From: Dryas octopetala
Taxonomy: Eukaryota; Streptophyta; Magnoliopsida; Rosales; Rosaceae
Length of the DNA: 64,000 bases
Assembly (NCBI GenBank): GCA_963921425.1
Contig: OY992834.1
Coordinates: 12,073,271-12,137,270 of the forward strand
Direction of reading: 5' to 3'
The notes beneath the pieces are model-generated. The model did no database searches and was not told the origin of the DNA. It worked only from the letters and a program-made list of their open reading frames with translations. Of the stretch, positions 12,514 through 25,700 are shown in pieces. The position numbers and the translations under genes were made by a program. How positions within the stretch are numbered: the stretch's first letter is position 1; each line of letters opens with the position of its first letter.

Positions 12514-15349
12514 ACCCCAGTGTAAGATGCACAAACTGCTAGATAATCATTTGACATTTGAAAATAGATATTAATTAAGAAAATAACAACTTTGGAAGCA
12601 TCAATAAGTTGTTACCCTATACCATTTTAGTTCACGTAAAATAATAGCCTAGTACAGAGAGAAAGAGCATGCGGGGTAAGGTATTATCAATGAGGCTGAA
12701 TGAGAGTGAGTCCAATAAAATAGTAGATCAAAGCAAGTCACTAGAAGAACCACAGAATACATAGAATAAGGAAACCTTTTTCTTTAATCTAATTTATATT
12801 GCCTGCCATAAGCGCATACTGTAAGCTGGAACTTAGATATGGTGGCACACCATATGAGCCTCACACCCGAACAGGCTTTTTAGAACCATACCAAAACAGT
12901 GTGAAAATCTTATAAAAAAAGGACACACCACTCACCACAACCTGAATCTTGATGAGGTGAGTGTCAAGGTCAAAATCACAATGATTAAGACCAATTTTGA
13001 AGGTTTCTTCAAAAATAAGCTTTTCCTAAAATTTTAACCATCTATAGCAATAAATTATAGCATAGTTGGAACCAAGTCTGTGTTAAGTTGTTGTCATATA
13101 GAGCTGAACAAGTAGGCATCAAGAAAAAAAGCAAATTGAATTCTGAATTTTTATTTACAAATCACTTAAGTGGGACATATAATGCTCCTACAGATCCCAG
13201 TATGCACATTCATCAACCCTGTCCTAACAATGGAAAGTATTACTACCTGCTCTTGTACTCCCTCAAACTTGCAGGTACGAGCAAGCATCACTAAAGCATG
13301 CACACCACCTGCCACCGCAACCTCCGTGCTACACTTGTCATCAGCAGCCAAATTCGCCAGTGCACCAGCTGCTCGTTCCTGAAATGACACATATGGAAAG
13401 CAAGCCACAACTGTAATCATCATTCAACAGGAACCCCAAGTATATTGCATGATATGTAAGGCATTGTACGTCAACAAAAAAGCACTTGACAAAAAGGTAA
13501 TGTACCAGAACTCCATCACCACCAGAGGACCATTTGAATATAAGATCAACTAAAGCTTTTACTCCGCCGGCCTCAGCAATGGCACCCTGATCAGAGAATC
13601 TAATTTATTACAAGTGAAATTTTGGGGCATATGCCATAGATGATGAAACAATAGACTGTAAAATATCAAACCTTGTGCTCTTCTCCAACAGAAAGATTCC
13701 ATAGTCCTCCAGCAGCCTCTTCAGCAACCAACCTGTTCATAGACCTTGCCAAACCAGCGAGAATATTGATTCCTCCTTCTTCAGCAACAGCTTTTGCAAC
13801 ATTGGCATTAACAGACAAGTTTGCTATAGCCTATTCAAGAAATGAAAAGGGAAAAGACAAAGTTAACCTAATTCCGCATCTATGCGCATGATTTGCATTC
13901 TTATACATATAGCACCAAATAACCAGCGCCTATACTATAGACCAAATAAAACAATAAGTATTCAAAAATGGATATTATTATTTCATGAAAAAAATTTACC
14001 TTTGCAGCCTCTGACTGAAGACCTTCCCGCCAAGACTTTGCTAGGTTTAGGAGAAGACGTATGCCACCATCTCGCATAACAGCTTCAGCCCTCCCACAAT
14101 CTATGCTAGCATTTTCATCATCAATAACAACAAAAGTTGCAAGTCCCGTAGCTGCCCTTTCTTGAACATCCTCTTGTGAGCTCTGCATTAAATTGAGCAA
14201 CAATGATGCGCCTTGCTTGAGCCAAAAAGCATCCAAACCCTGTTGATTGCTCTCAGCAATGCGCAAAAGTGTATGAGATAGAATCCACTCAATCCAAGTC
14301 ATAATGTCATCCAAGCTCTTATCCTTGTTCTTTAAATTCCTCCAATCCAAAAACACATTCTTCCCTTTCTTTGTAATATCGACAAATAAAGAAGCTATTT
14401 CTTTCAAAATATCTGTGAAAAGGGCAAGTAACAATTTATTTTTATATTTACGGGGGGAAAAGTTGACATCTTCGTCAAGCACTGAACAATTCAAGGCACA
14501 TAAAACCTTCAAACTCTGCGATGATGTTAACAGTCTTGAAACAGCAGCAGAACTAATATCAGTTCTTGAAACATCTAACCCAATCAAGTTAGGCAGCTTA
14601 TGCCAAAGATGTGAAACCACGCCCCATTTCATATTTGATGTCCCCGCAACAGAGAGGAAACGAACTGATACAACATTTCCCAATGCCATCTCATCGATGT
14701 TCAGACAGTCTATGAACCCGATATCTGTCAAATTCGGACAATTCTTAGTTAAAGCATTAATAGCATCGGCGTGAACTTCCCTAATTCCAGATAGTCGAAG
14801 CTTTTTCAATTTAGGACAGCAAATAGCTATTGCTTTTATAGCATCACTGCTGATCCTTTCACAGAAATCTGGCCCAAGCTGGAGACTTTCAAGTGCCTCG
14901 TGCCGAGCCACAATCACAGAAAGAGTAGCATCGGTTATTTTTCTGCAGTAATCACCACTTATTTCACGTAATTTCCTTGCCTGAAGATGCAATATTGCAT
15001 CAGCAGATTCTGCCCCACGAAACCTAAGCTTCTGAAGATTCACACATCTAGGAGCAAGTGAAGATGCCATGGCATCATTGCATTTGTGCGCACGAAGATC
15101 TAAAGAGGTCCACAAACACGGTGAAATCCCAAGCACCCTCCATGTCCTGCAAGTTGATGATAAGCTTGCCCGGTCACGATAATTCAGACACGAAAACAAC
15201 TGAAGTACTGTATCATCAGGCATACTTGTCCAATCAACAATCCCATTTTGCACTGAACCTGAAACTTCATCTTCAATTTCGGGATAACTAGGCAAAACCA
15301 CCTTCTCCTTCCCTTTCCTAGCCACCTTCCGCCTCACTCTACGACTCAT
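4456..15349 (-). CDS. ARABIDILLO F-box/armadillo-repeat protein
   Basis: Nuclear F-box and armadillo-repeat protein; the Arabidopsis ARABIDILLO-1 and -2 promote lateral root formation and are thought to act through SCF ubiquitin ligases. Twelve exons on the minus strand: 15349-14000, 13830-13672, 13586-13506, 13378-13247, 12347-12220, 11749-11662, 10206-10112, 8263-8200, 6759-6584, 5641-5420, 4822-4738, 4632-4456. The frame stays open for 918 residues, close to the roughly 930 of the family. A basic N terminus (RRVRRKVARKGK, residues 3-14) looks like a nuclear signal. The F-box covers about residues 40-85 (MPDDTVLQLFSCLNYRDRASL), followed by leucine-rich repeats to about 290. Armadillo repeats fill the C-terminal half, with repeated motifs such as ERAAGALANLA, QEAAGALWNLS and HETAAGALWNLA. 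Exon 1 alone holds 450 codons. Introns carry a MITE, a SINE and AG microsatellites. A donor-like site near 15700 suggests a 5'UTR intron. Whether this is the ortholog of ARABIDILLO-1 or -2 is open; gene order favours -2. Confidence 0.95.
4898..4995 (-). mobile_element. tRNA-derived SINE fragment in ARABIDILLO intron 10
   Basis: On the minus strand this shows a polymerase III A-box-like block (TTAGCCCAAGTGGTGACTGG, around 4966-4985) and, about 50 bases on, a B-box-like block (GGTCAAGGGTTCGATCCC, around 4905-4923). The order and spacing are those of tRNA-derived SINEs. It shares the leading block TTGGGGTTAGCCCAAGT with the copy at 57151-57240. It is not a tRNA gene: the arms do not pair into a cloverleaf. 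Confidence 0.6.
5391..5414. repeat. (AG)n microsatellite next to a splice donor
   Basis: About 12 AG units. On the transcribed minus strand this is a CT run that starts 7 bases into intron 10 of ARABIDILLO, right behind the donor GTTTCC. Confidence 0.85.
7194..7364. mobile_element. Mutator-like MITE with 9-bp target duplication
   Basis: A 171-bp palindromic element in intron 8 of ARABIDILLO. The two ends are inverted copies of each other over about 65 bases (TGCTTGGGTACTCAACTTTG on the left, its reverse complement ending at 7359 on the right). It is flanked by an exact 9-bp direct repeat, TTTCCAAAA, at 7185-7193 and 7365-7373. Terminal GG/CC ends and a 9-bp duplication are typical of Mutator-like elements. 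No transposase is encoded. Confidence 0.88.
12429..12511. repeat. (AG)41 microsatellite in ARABIDILLO intron 4
   Basis: About 83 bases of perfect AG repeat, roughly 80 bases upstream of the acceptor of exon 5 in transcript sense. It generates false Ser-Leu and Arg-Glu open frames on both strands. Confidence 0.95.
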
Positions 15350-18220
15350 GTCTCAATCAATATACACGGACCCAGAAACCAATAGTCCAAAACCATTCAA
15401 CCTCAAAATACCCAAATCTTGTGATCAGTGAAGAAAAACGCACAGACCCAGAAACTACAACCTTTAAGCTCAGATACCCAAGTCCTAAAACCAGTAAAGG
15501 AACACAACAAACCCAGCAACCAATACTGTTTCACCTCAAAAACCCTAATGCTCAGACAAGCAATGGAAATGTAAATATATCAAACAGAATTAAAGGTTGC
15601 TAATATACAACAATCCAAGTCATCCGATTTCAGAGACCCAATGAAATCCGGTACCTCAAATGCATTACAGAGAAGGAATTAATTGGTGTTTGTCAAACCT
15701 GCGAGCTGGGACTATGTGGGTTTGCTAGGATACCCTTAAATCTTCAAGCTTTATGAATAAATCATAAGCCTTTCTATAGAATTGCTTTCAAGAAGCTCCA
15801 AATAGAACTTTCAATTGATGAGAGAGTGAGGGAGGGAGAGAGGAGACCAAGCTAAGGAAGGGTAGGAGAGAATTCAGGTGTGTTTTGATAGAGAGAATAG
15901 AGAAGGTGAGCAAAGCCAAACCCTCAAAGCATGTGTCTACCCCTCTCCCCTATTAGGCTTTGCTTCTTGTTTTTGTGCACCAAATGAGAGAGAAAAGAGG
16001 AAGGGTGTGTCTGTGGGGATATGGAGATAAAAGGTGAAAAGAATTACAGCATTGAGGTGTGACTTGTGAGAAGCCTGAGAAGAATGGCGTGAAACTATAT
16101 AACTCAACAAGGAGCATCAATAACCTCCATTATATAGTAAGTCACTTTAGTATGCAATTTTTGGTGTTTCGGTAAACAATACCTGGTTTGTTTATGCAAT
16201 TGTTGGACCATTAAGATTTTTATTTCTTCTTCATCCTTTTAGTTTTTTTTTTTCTACCTATCATGTCTATTGCTAATAACTATTTAGTCTAATAAATGGG
16301 TACCGTCTATTCACTAAATTAGCAAGAAATCAATCAATCGATGATTGTATGATAAAGGAATCCAATAGCTTTTAAATTACAAGATTTTAATTTATATAAT
16401 TTGCAATTCAATAACTAGCCGTTCTCATGTTTTACGTGTTTATATGATAACTATATGCAATCACTAAAATATGTGAGATTGCAAATTTTATTGTCTAATT
16501 CATGTGGATACAATTAATTTGTTAGGTTGTCAAAATAAAGGGATTTAACAAATGAGAATCTTAAATATTGTTAGCTTATTTATAAATGTACATGCATAGA
16601 TTTTTAAATTTTAAAGACAAATTATTGAGATACGCTACTTGATTGTCAAGCGTTCGAACACTCTCAATAGAGTACTCAAATGCTCAAATTCTAAATCTTC
16701 CTATAGGAGTTTTGTACTCAAACCTAAATTTGAAGCCTTAAAATCCTTATAAATATTTAAAAAATTTGAACCTCATGCAGTCACAACTATGACCATGGAG
16801 TATTCACACATATATACTAAAACATTAAAGAGCTATTGTAGAGAAGTCGAACAATTCGTAAACCGTCAATCATTCGGGAAAAAAAAAAAAAACCTTTGTT
16901 TTGTGCCAGATTTGTTGCCTATCTAGAAGATTTTTCTCCACATTACTACCTAAAGTAAAAAAAAATAATCGTGTATTGTTTTGCTTAAAAAGAAAAAAAA
17001 TCAATTCATATAACGATAAAATGATATGTGCAAACCTCATAATGTTGGGAGGCTAGTGTACTAGACCATAAAATATTAGGAGAAAGGTTTCGAACTTGAG
17101 ACAATGGATAGAGTTATAAAGTTATAAGGCCCTACTAATAATTTTTTTTTTTTTTTTGCCACTACTAATAATCTTTCACTTTAACGGTTTTAGACTTTTT
17201 TTTATCCGAAAGAAAAATGGGGAATTTAATCCCTTTTTATTTTCATTAAAGACTTTTAACATTCTTCTTAGAATTTTGATATTTAACCCTCAACATGCTC
17301 GAATTCCGACCAAGAAGTGCTCGAACCACCACAAGCATTACTTAATAGGGTTCGAGCACTACTTGAGAGGAGTTCAAGCACTTGTCGATAGAAACTCGAG
17401 TACTACTCGAGTATTAAATTTCTAAATTCTACAAAAAAAAAAAGTTAAAAGTCTTTGAATCAAAAAATTGTGACTAATTTTTAAAATTTCTTAAAAATAA
17501 TTATATTTTGTGATATTTCGGCAGAAAATGAGAAAAGATAACTTCTTTTATTTCATAAAATATTTTTCTTTAATGAGTATATTTATATGTATTAACTTTT
17601 GATCAATTGGATATGAGTTTTTATAGCTTTAGCGCCTTAGCGGTAGAGTTCAATTAATTGATTTAACTCTACACTCCGATTAGAGTCTCGTCTTTCTTTT
17701 CCAATCACTTCCTTTTATTTATCAGCCTATTTACTAAAACTTCATTAATTGATTTATTCCTAATGTATTTGTAGTAGTTCAATTCTGTTTTATTAATCTA
17801 AACTAGTTGAGGGAGAAAAAAAAAAAACGAAAAAACTCAAACTAGCTTTTTCTTCCCGTGTTACTCGGATGGTCAAGTTGTTTTCCATATAAAGATTTTC
17901 ACCTTTGTTTCCTATTAATACATGGTTGTAAACTTGTAACTATTTTCCTTGTAATTGATATAGTTCACATAACTTTGAAACATTTTTTATTTCTAGTTGT
18001 ATGCACTTTCGATATTGTACACAGTACACCTACTTAAAGGGATGTAGCCCTTTGAAATCATAAATGACCCACAAAAGGCCCAAAGGCCGTTCATAATTCC
18101 TAGCACAAATTATATGTGAATTAGGTTGTGAAACATGATGAAAAAAGGAAGCTCATAAGTCCTATAATAAATAATATTGAAGAACATAATTTTTTAAGCA
18201 ATGAACTCGGGAGTTGCATA
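15350..18220. other. Intergenic region, left part
   Basis: Holds the 5' leader and promoter of ARABIDILLO (roughly 15350-16100; GA/CT-rich around 15820-15990) and then AT-rich sequence. Around 16640-16720 and 17280-17415 there are degenerate short repeats of the type TCGAGCACT/TCGAGTACT, which I could not assign. No coding region is supported. Confidence 0.6.
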
Positions 18221-18976
18221 CAGGGACGGATCCAGGATCCCAAACTTGGGGGGTCATCATCAGATCAAGTTTAGCGCCGCGAAGCGGCGGCAAAATTTTT
18301 TAGGGACCAAACATGTGGCCGGCTCTGGTGGTGAGGGCTGGATTAGTGGGTTGGGTTTGTGTGGTGTGGGTTTTGGGAAGTTTAATTCAATCAAATATTT
18401 AAATTTAAAATTTTTAAATATATTAATTAAATATAACAATCATTAGTTATATTTTTGAATCTTAAATCTAAAAAAAAAAGGATTTTAGTCTATACCCACA
18501 ACCCCACAACCGTACGAGTAATAGGCCACAACACATATATGGTTTTAGTTAAAATGGGCTGCTGTATTAGCCCATCCCAATTCCCATTTGTTTTCCTTTT
18601 CAACTAGGCCTACCCACGTAGCCTTAAGTCAGCAAGATTCAGGCAATCATCACCATCACTAGCCTCTCACTTTTGTTTTATGTTCTCTCGCTCTGTCTCA
18701 ACTCTCAGCTCTCACTCTCTCTCACTACTCATCAAGCATCCAAATCATCGCCACTCACCAGCTCTCACTCTAAGAAGGAAGAAGGCTAGCTATTGAAACT
18801 ATTTTGAACCAGTTCGATTGGGGCGGCTTCTCTTAGCTTGAGAAAAGTGAGGCCGTGAGGGTCGCCGTCCAAACACTCGGGGGGTCGCCGTCCAAAGAGA
18901 TGGCATGTTATGGGCTTCTCAGCTGGTTACTGGGGGGTCAGACGACCCCCCACCTTTGTATGTGGATCCGTCCCTG
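18221..18976. mobile_element. Non-autonomous hAT element with 8-bp target duplication
   Basis: A 756-bp element bounded by terminal inverted repeats (CAGGGACGGATCC on the left; GGATCCGTCCCTG on the right) with a second inverted block of G-rich sequence just inside (TTGGGGGGTC / GACCCCCCA type). It is flanked by an exact 8-bp direct repeat, GTTGCATA, at 18213-18220 and 18977-18984. Eight-base duplications and CAGGG termini are typical of hAT transposons. The interior has no transposase frame, so it needs a transposase from elsewhere. Confidence 0.9.
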
Positions 18977-18984
18977 GTTGCATA

Positions 18985-21900
18985 GGTAAATGTTGATGGA
19001 TTGGTATCATACTACACAAGTGCTTAGAAAATATAATAGAAGAATTCTTACATATTAATTGATTGCTGAATTGACAAATATACGTTGAACTTAGGTCAAT
19101 GATGAATAGCTTTTTAAGGAACATACAAGGTTTGTACTTTTAGACTTTTAGTACGTTCAAAGTGTGAAACCATTTACCTCTATACAGGAGAATTTTTTAG
19201 AATAAAGATCTCATATTAAACTGTGAGGCCTTACATAATGGTTTATATAAATATTAGAATATTCATTTCATTGCCAATTAATATTTAGAATAGATGCTTA
19301 GATTTCTTTATAATATCATAATAGACTATCCACGTATTGAGCCCAATAGCCATACATACTCTCACATCAATATAAATTCGGCTACGTGGGCATGTTAAGA
19401 GAAATACCTCACATTGAAAGTGTGAGATCTCTTTTAGTGGTTTATAAGAATCTTGAACTACTCCTCTCATTATAAATTAGTTTTATGATGAATATTTAGA
19501 TTTTTTCATAATTTTGAATTTGAATCTCCTTTTGTCAAATTAATTTCATTTCCTAAAAAAGTAATAACAATGAAAACTTAAACTTAGAATATTCACTCCT
19601 TCACATTTCACACTTATGTGAATGTCACTTGAGTTAAGGTTAATAATTAGGCAACTATTCAGTTATCCAAAATTGTAGTGTAGATAGTTTAAAAGGAACG
19701 GTATATGCAATGTGGATTTAGAGGCCAAAATTATTGCATCTACGTAAACAACTATGGTGCAAAAGAGTCGTAGCAAGCACATGAAAGATGTCCATTAATT
19801 TTGAGTAGATCTTAATTGTCATGCTAAATTTAGGAAGTCACTGTTTTGGCAAGATGAGATATATATATTCACATTATATACCATTTTTAAACTGATAGTA
19901 AGACATTATATTAATTTTTTGGATTCTTTTTTTCCTTAATTCATTGGGCTTAGGATCGAATCTTATAACATGCATCTTCGGGTTTGCTCACTATGGTCAC
20001 TCTCTTTATTTGGGCATTCATAGGCTGCATAATAATGCATATCATGGCTAAACTTAATGATTTCTTGGTTGGCCTTCTTAGGCCTTGTCAGCTAGTGTTG
20101 GTTTTTTGTGCTTAGACCCCGTTGAAAAAAAAAAAAAAAAAACCTTAAGATTAAATAATTGTGAATTAAATTAATTAATTTAAGAGCTCAATAGTCAAAT
20201 AAACACACCATGGTCGGCTACTTATGGAGAGTAGGGATATTTGACTCCTACTTTTATATATTCTCACTACGTAGACCGTTTTGGGATTTTTTGTGTTAGC
20301 ACACTGATTATTTTGTCTATCTACGTAAATACTTTTTAGAGGTCTCAAATATTGAGGGGTTATTGTGATCTTCGACTTAGAGACCTGTTCATAGTGTTGA
20401 TCAAGGAGGAGATGTGAATAACTTGTAGAAAGGAGGAGACCCGCATATATTAGGTTAAACCACAGGCATATTTAGTTTTTTTGAATAAAACTTTGACTAC
20501 TCTTGTGCTTTTGAGAAAAAAAAAAAAAAAAAAAAAAGTAGGAAGATGATGATGATTGATGAGTGTAAAACTTGGCCGTACACCCAATCTAGCCCAATAA
20601 AGTTTTTTATATTTTTTTGGACTGATATATAGATAGCCCAATAAAGTTGAAATTCACAAAAGTCAAAAGTCAAAAAAGAAACGTACTTCCCAGCTAGTTG
20701 GAGCTCAAGCGGTCAAGCCAAAGCATTGGATTTTGGGCCGGACCTGGGCTGAAAAATTAGATACGACAAGCTTGAGATAACATGTTCGGTGTAATTTGTT
20801 GAACTTGTAAGAAGCTTGGTTAAAACCCAACCCAGTTTGGCCTATTATGAGATGAGATCCAAGGGACCAAGCTCAGAACATCATGAATATTCCCAAAGAC
20901 AAGAGAATGTGTCATAGCACCCATGTAAGTGTTTTTTATTTTAGTTTTTTTTCTGTTACACCCATGTAGTCTTTTTTGTTTAACTGAGAGGGTCTAAATT
21001 TTCGCTTATCTTATTTCTAATTCATTTCGTAATATCTTTTTCCCGCCAACATATATGCCGTTGAAGCCTAAATTTTTTTTTTCTTCTTCCCCTAATATAT
21101 AAGAAAATTGTCTCTTCCTCTTATAGATCCCATCATTTGTTGGGCCATTATCTAATTTTTTTAAATTAGTTAAACAACAAATAATGGACATATATATCAC
21201 ATGTGCGTAGTCACTAACTGACAATTGATTAATGTAAATCTTACAATGATTTTAATACTCATCATTGATGTTGGCAAAGTCCCCAAACACACATGCATCA
21301 AAATTCAAATGTCGAGAAATAGTTGTACGACAAGATTAATTCTAAAGTAAAAATATATAATTATATGTCATACAAATATACAATGACATAATTTTCGAGG
21401 TGATAAATCCCAAAGGGCTGTATAATTTTTTCTTATGGTAAGTCTGTGATATGTGGTACAAATACAATTAATCCAATACCTGCACCAAAACAGCTGAACG
21501 ATGTCCGCTTTCTTCCTAATCATGATATATATGAATATGATCTTATCTTCTTGTTAAATATCCCATGTAGCCTCTTCTTCCTTATTTATATTAAACATTA
21601 ACCAATCAGTAAGGTTGGTTGGTTTGAGGTTGAAATTATGTTAGGTTTAAGAAAAAATTTACTTATTCCCATATTGTAGTGATGTGACATCTCTTGAAGA
21701 GAGAGATAGATACAAAAGATGAGAGAAAGAAAGTGAGAGAATAAAGAGAGCCAATGAGAGAGGAGTGATGCCATGTGATATCACATGGGGGCCGGAGATA
21801 GGTAAGTTATTCTCTAGGTTTAAAGTTTGATTTACTCCAATTTAAGCTAAAAAAAAAAAGACACATATTGTTCTTACTTCTTAGCACTCTATACTTCTTT

Positions 21901-22634
21901 TTAATTAATATATTTATTTATTTAACAAAAAAATAGATAGATTCTACCAATATCATCACAACACCCATGAATACACCTTAGTAATTGAAAATCGTTAATT
22001 AATGTAAATTATGTTGTAAGTTTCATATGCACAATACGCTAAAGCGGTTGAAACTAATAATTAAATGCCTTATATATGCAATTAAGAGAAAAATTTTCAT
22101 GGAATTTACGTACGCTTTGTATATTTAATTTTTTCCATATCACATAACGAGAAAGATAAACACATAATATATTATAGGGTATGGAATAGTAGATCCTTGG
22201 AAAGGGTTATGTTTGTTTTATGATTAGTCTTTGTAATCTATTTGCTAATAATTTCTATAAAATCCTAAGTAATCAATATGCTTACATATCTAGGTAGATA
22301 TCACGATAAGTAGAAAATTTTTTTTTATTATAAGTATATACATTTTATAAGTCTACCTCTTTTATTAATGAATATCTACATCCCTTATATGAAAATTTGA
22401 CTCAAATGTATGGATAAGATACCATTTAATACCATGCAAATATCATGTGCCTAATTACCCTAACAAAACTCAACAGTAAAAACAAAACAAAAAAAACGTG
22501 CATGTGCGAATAATGCGAATCTGAATTGGTACGAGTAACAGTCCACGTTCAAAATCTCTCCTATCCAAAAATATCCGTCCGTAACATAATTATTACTCAA
22601 TTACATTTCACATGTGGGTCCCACACTCCCACCA
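18985..22634. other. Intergenic region, right part
   Basis: AT-rich, gene-free. Positions 19188-19505 hold two imperfect direct copies of a segment with GTGAGATCT/TAGTGGTTTATA blocks, which look like degraded retrotransposon LTR sequence. Poly-A/T runs occur near 20124 and 20515. I see no conserved frame here. Confidence 0.55.
19188..19505. repeat. Imperfect direct repeats, possible LTR remnant
   Basis: Two diverged direct copies (about 19188-19300 and 19396-19505) share the pattern: terminal AGAA, a block with GTGTGAGATCTC or its relative, TGGTTTATA, CTCATT, and AATATTTAGATTT. No reverse transcriptase remains. Assignment to a retrotransposon is a guess from style. Confidence 0.35.
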
Positions 22635-22642
22635 TATAAATA
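22635..22642 (+). promoter_or_regulatory. TATA box of the CAT9 gene
   Basis: TATAAATA lies 74 bases before the ATG at 22716. Plant transcripts usually start 25-35 bases downstream of the TATA box, so the in-frame upstream ATG at 22614 would not be transcribed. This decides the start codon in favour of 22716. Confidence 0.7.
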
Positions 22643-22715
22643 CCAGAGACGCAGAGACGCTTTCCCTCCGACGCTCCTCGAAAAACGAGAAACCCAGAAA
22701 CGACGAACAAAAACT

Positions 22716-25700
22716 ATGGGAGGAGGTCAGAGGCGGACTACGCACAACCAAACGACGTCGTCTCAATCGTCGTTGTCGTCCAATTCATGGTGGTCGCACT
22801 TCTGGTCGTCAGCTCTCAGAGCCAAACCCTTGACCTCTCCGTCGGACGCCGTCCGTACCAACTCCGGCGATGGCCTCGTTCGTCGCCTCGGCATGTTTGA
22901 CCTCATACTCCTCGGCGTCGGCGCCTCCATCGGCGCCGGCATCTTCGTCGTCACCGGCACCGTCGCCCGCGACGCCGGTCCCGGTACTCTTCTCTCTGGA
23001 CTTTTCATTTTTCGTTTTTTTGGTATAGTTAATATTTTTTTACTAAATACTCTGCTTGTATACATGGGCTTATAGTTCAGCTAAAGCAAAAGGAGCGAAT
23101 ACTTGCTTGTTGCATAATCACATGGGCTAATGGGCTCTGAATGTTTTAAAATGAGTAATTAGTCAAATCCCAATTTATCTAAGTATTAGAGAAACCATAA
23201 TCTATGATAAGCTAATGAATTGTATTTTCTTCAAGCATATCTAAGTATACATATTTACATATTCATAACTTTTTGGGACCCATGTGAGAGAGAGTGTTGG
23301 AAAGTATAAATTTGACAAATTTTTGCTGTCTCCTACTATAAAGCTTAAGCCTTTTGGGGAATTGGTCATTTGATTTCATATGTAATGTGGGCTATCTATC
23401 CTTGAATTCTTTTTAATTATACACAATGGTTTTGGCTGTGCCAATTTTTTGTTATGATGGGTTGATGGAGCATACTGTATATAATGATGCAGGAGTTACT
23501 ATTAGTTTCATTCTTGCCGGAGCGTCTTGTGTGTTAAATGCACTCTGTTACGCTGAGCTAGCTTCTCGTTTTCCTGCCGTTGTTGGTGGAGCATACCTTT
23601 ACACATACACAGCATTCAATGAGCTCACTGCTTTTCTTGTTTTTGCACAACTTATGCTTGACTATCATATTGGAGCCGCAAGCATAGCCCGGAGCTTAGC
23701 AAGCTATGTAGTTACAATTCTGGAACTTTTCCCAGTTTTTAAGGAAAACATTCCAGACTGGATTGGACATGGTGGCAAACAGTTCCTTGGAGGAGTTATA
23801 TCAATCAATTTATTAGCTCCAGTTCTCCTTGCGCTTCTGACTATAATTCTTTGTCGGGGTGTAGGAGAATCCTCTGCTGTAAACTCCTTCATGACTGGAA
23901 CAAAGGTGCTCTTTTCATGATATTTTTATCTTAAAGTTAAGCATTGCACTACTTAAAATGTTAGAGATTGAAGCAGGTATATTTTCCTGTAGGTTGTCAT
24001 CGTTCTTATTGTCATCTTTGCTGGTGCTTTTGAGGTTGATGTCTCAAATTGGACTCCTTTTGCTCCACATGGTTTTAAAACGATACTGACTGGAGCAACA
24101 GTTGTATTCTTTGCATATGTTGGATTTGATGCAGTTGCTAATTCAGCTGAAGAATCAAAGAGACCACAGGTATGCCACATTGGGGGTGATTAATTTATTT
24201 GGAACTAGCTACTTTAGTTAATCTGACGACTATTCTGTTCATATGTATAGAAAAAATCATCCACACCATCTTATTTTCTACAATTCACTCATATTTTTCT
24301 TTCCAACTTATTTCAGCGAGACTTGCCAATAGGCATCATGGGCAGCCTTCTAGTATGCGTTGCATTGTATATTGGTGTCTGTTTGGTGATCACTGGAATG
24401 GTACCCTACAATTTACTTGGGGAAGATGCTCCATTGGCTGATGCTTTTACATCCAAGGGGTTGAAATTTGTTGCTATCTTAATTAGTATAGGTGCTGTAG
24501 CTGGACTTACGACTACCCTTCTAGTTGGTCTATATGTTCAGGTAAACCATTTCATCCCTATGACTTAGTTGAAGTGCCCTCGTCATGTAGTATATGCCAA
24601 TTTAAATGATGGGATGTTTCTCATGACCAGTCTCGATTATATCTTGGGCTTGGAAGAGATGGTTTACTACCTTCAGTGTTTGCTAGGGTGCACGCAAGAC
24701 GCCACACTCCCATTCATTCTCAGGTCTGGGTTGGTATTGTTGCTGGCATTTTGGCAGGATTGTTTAATGTGCATATTCTCTCGCACATTCTTTCAGTTGG
24801 GTCATTGGTAAGTCACTGTGCAAGTTTGGTTTGTATTATAGAGAGGTTGTTAAAATTAATCTGCTTTATGATATTGCTTGAAGCTGGTTCATATATTATC
24901 AGACCAAAAAAAAAAAAATGTTGGTTCATCACTTCATCTATTCAGACGCTACTATGGAATATGTGCACATCTCAGTGACATCACTGTGTAACTTCAGTTC
25001 CATCAAATATGGGACTGTCAGTGGCACTGTGCATTGCTTGATGTGATGGATAATTGTAAAATTGTAGGAAACAGTTGCATGGCTTTTGAGCCTTCTAAGA
25101 TTAGTATTATTGGGCATTTACTAGTTTGTCATAATTTTGGGTGTCTGCACCTCACATTGTACTCCTTGTTTCAGACAGGCTACTCTGTTGTTGCTGCAAG
25201 TGTTGTTGCTCTTCGTTTGAAAGATAAGGCATCAAGTCAAGTGTCTTCTTCAACCTGGCGGGAAGGTGTCATCTGCCTCTTCATAGTTGCATGCGGTGGT
25301 TTTGGTGCTGGACTCTCCTACAGATTCAATGCTTCACTTATTTTTCTGGTCCTAGCTGTAATTGTGGCAATACTTGCTTCGGGTGCTCTTTGTTTCCGCC
25401 AAGTGAGTAATCAATATGTACTGTGGCTATTCTATCTTTTTGTTTCAGGATGCATAGTACTTATTTGTAAAATAATGGAGGGGAAAATCTGAATCTGTTA
25501 CAGTATACTCGTGTTGTCTTAGAGAGACAAAATATATACGTTCAACCATCTGCCATATGATTTTGACAATGATCATGCATGGGCTGCATACACACCTTTT
25601 TGCATCCCTTTAGCCCCCTTAATTATCTTTATTTTTTTCTCAGGTTTATGCGGATATGCCAGGGTTTTCTTGTCCTGGGGTTCCAATGGTGCCAGCTGTG

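Noticed and set aside
12164-12574. Several open frames rich in Ser-Leu or Arg-Glu repeats
   Set aside because: They are translations of the (AG)n microsatellite in an ARABIDILLO intron.
22614-22715. Upstream in-frame ATG of the CAT9 gene adding 34 residues
   Set aside because: It lies before the TATA box at 22635 and the extra residues do not resemble the family start, which begins MGG as at 22716.
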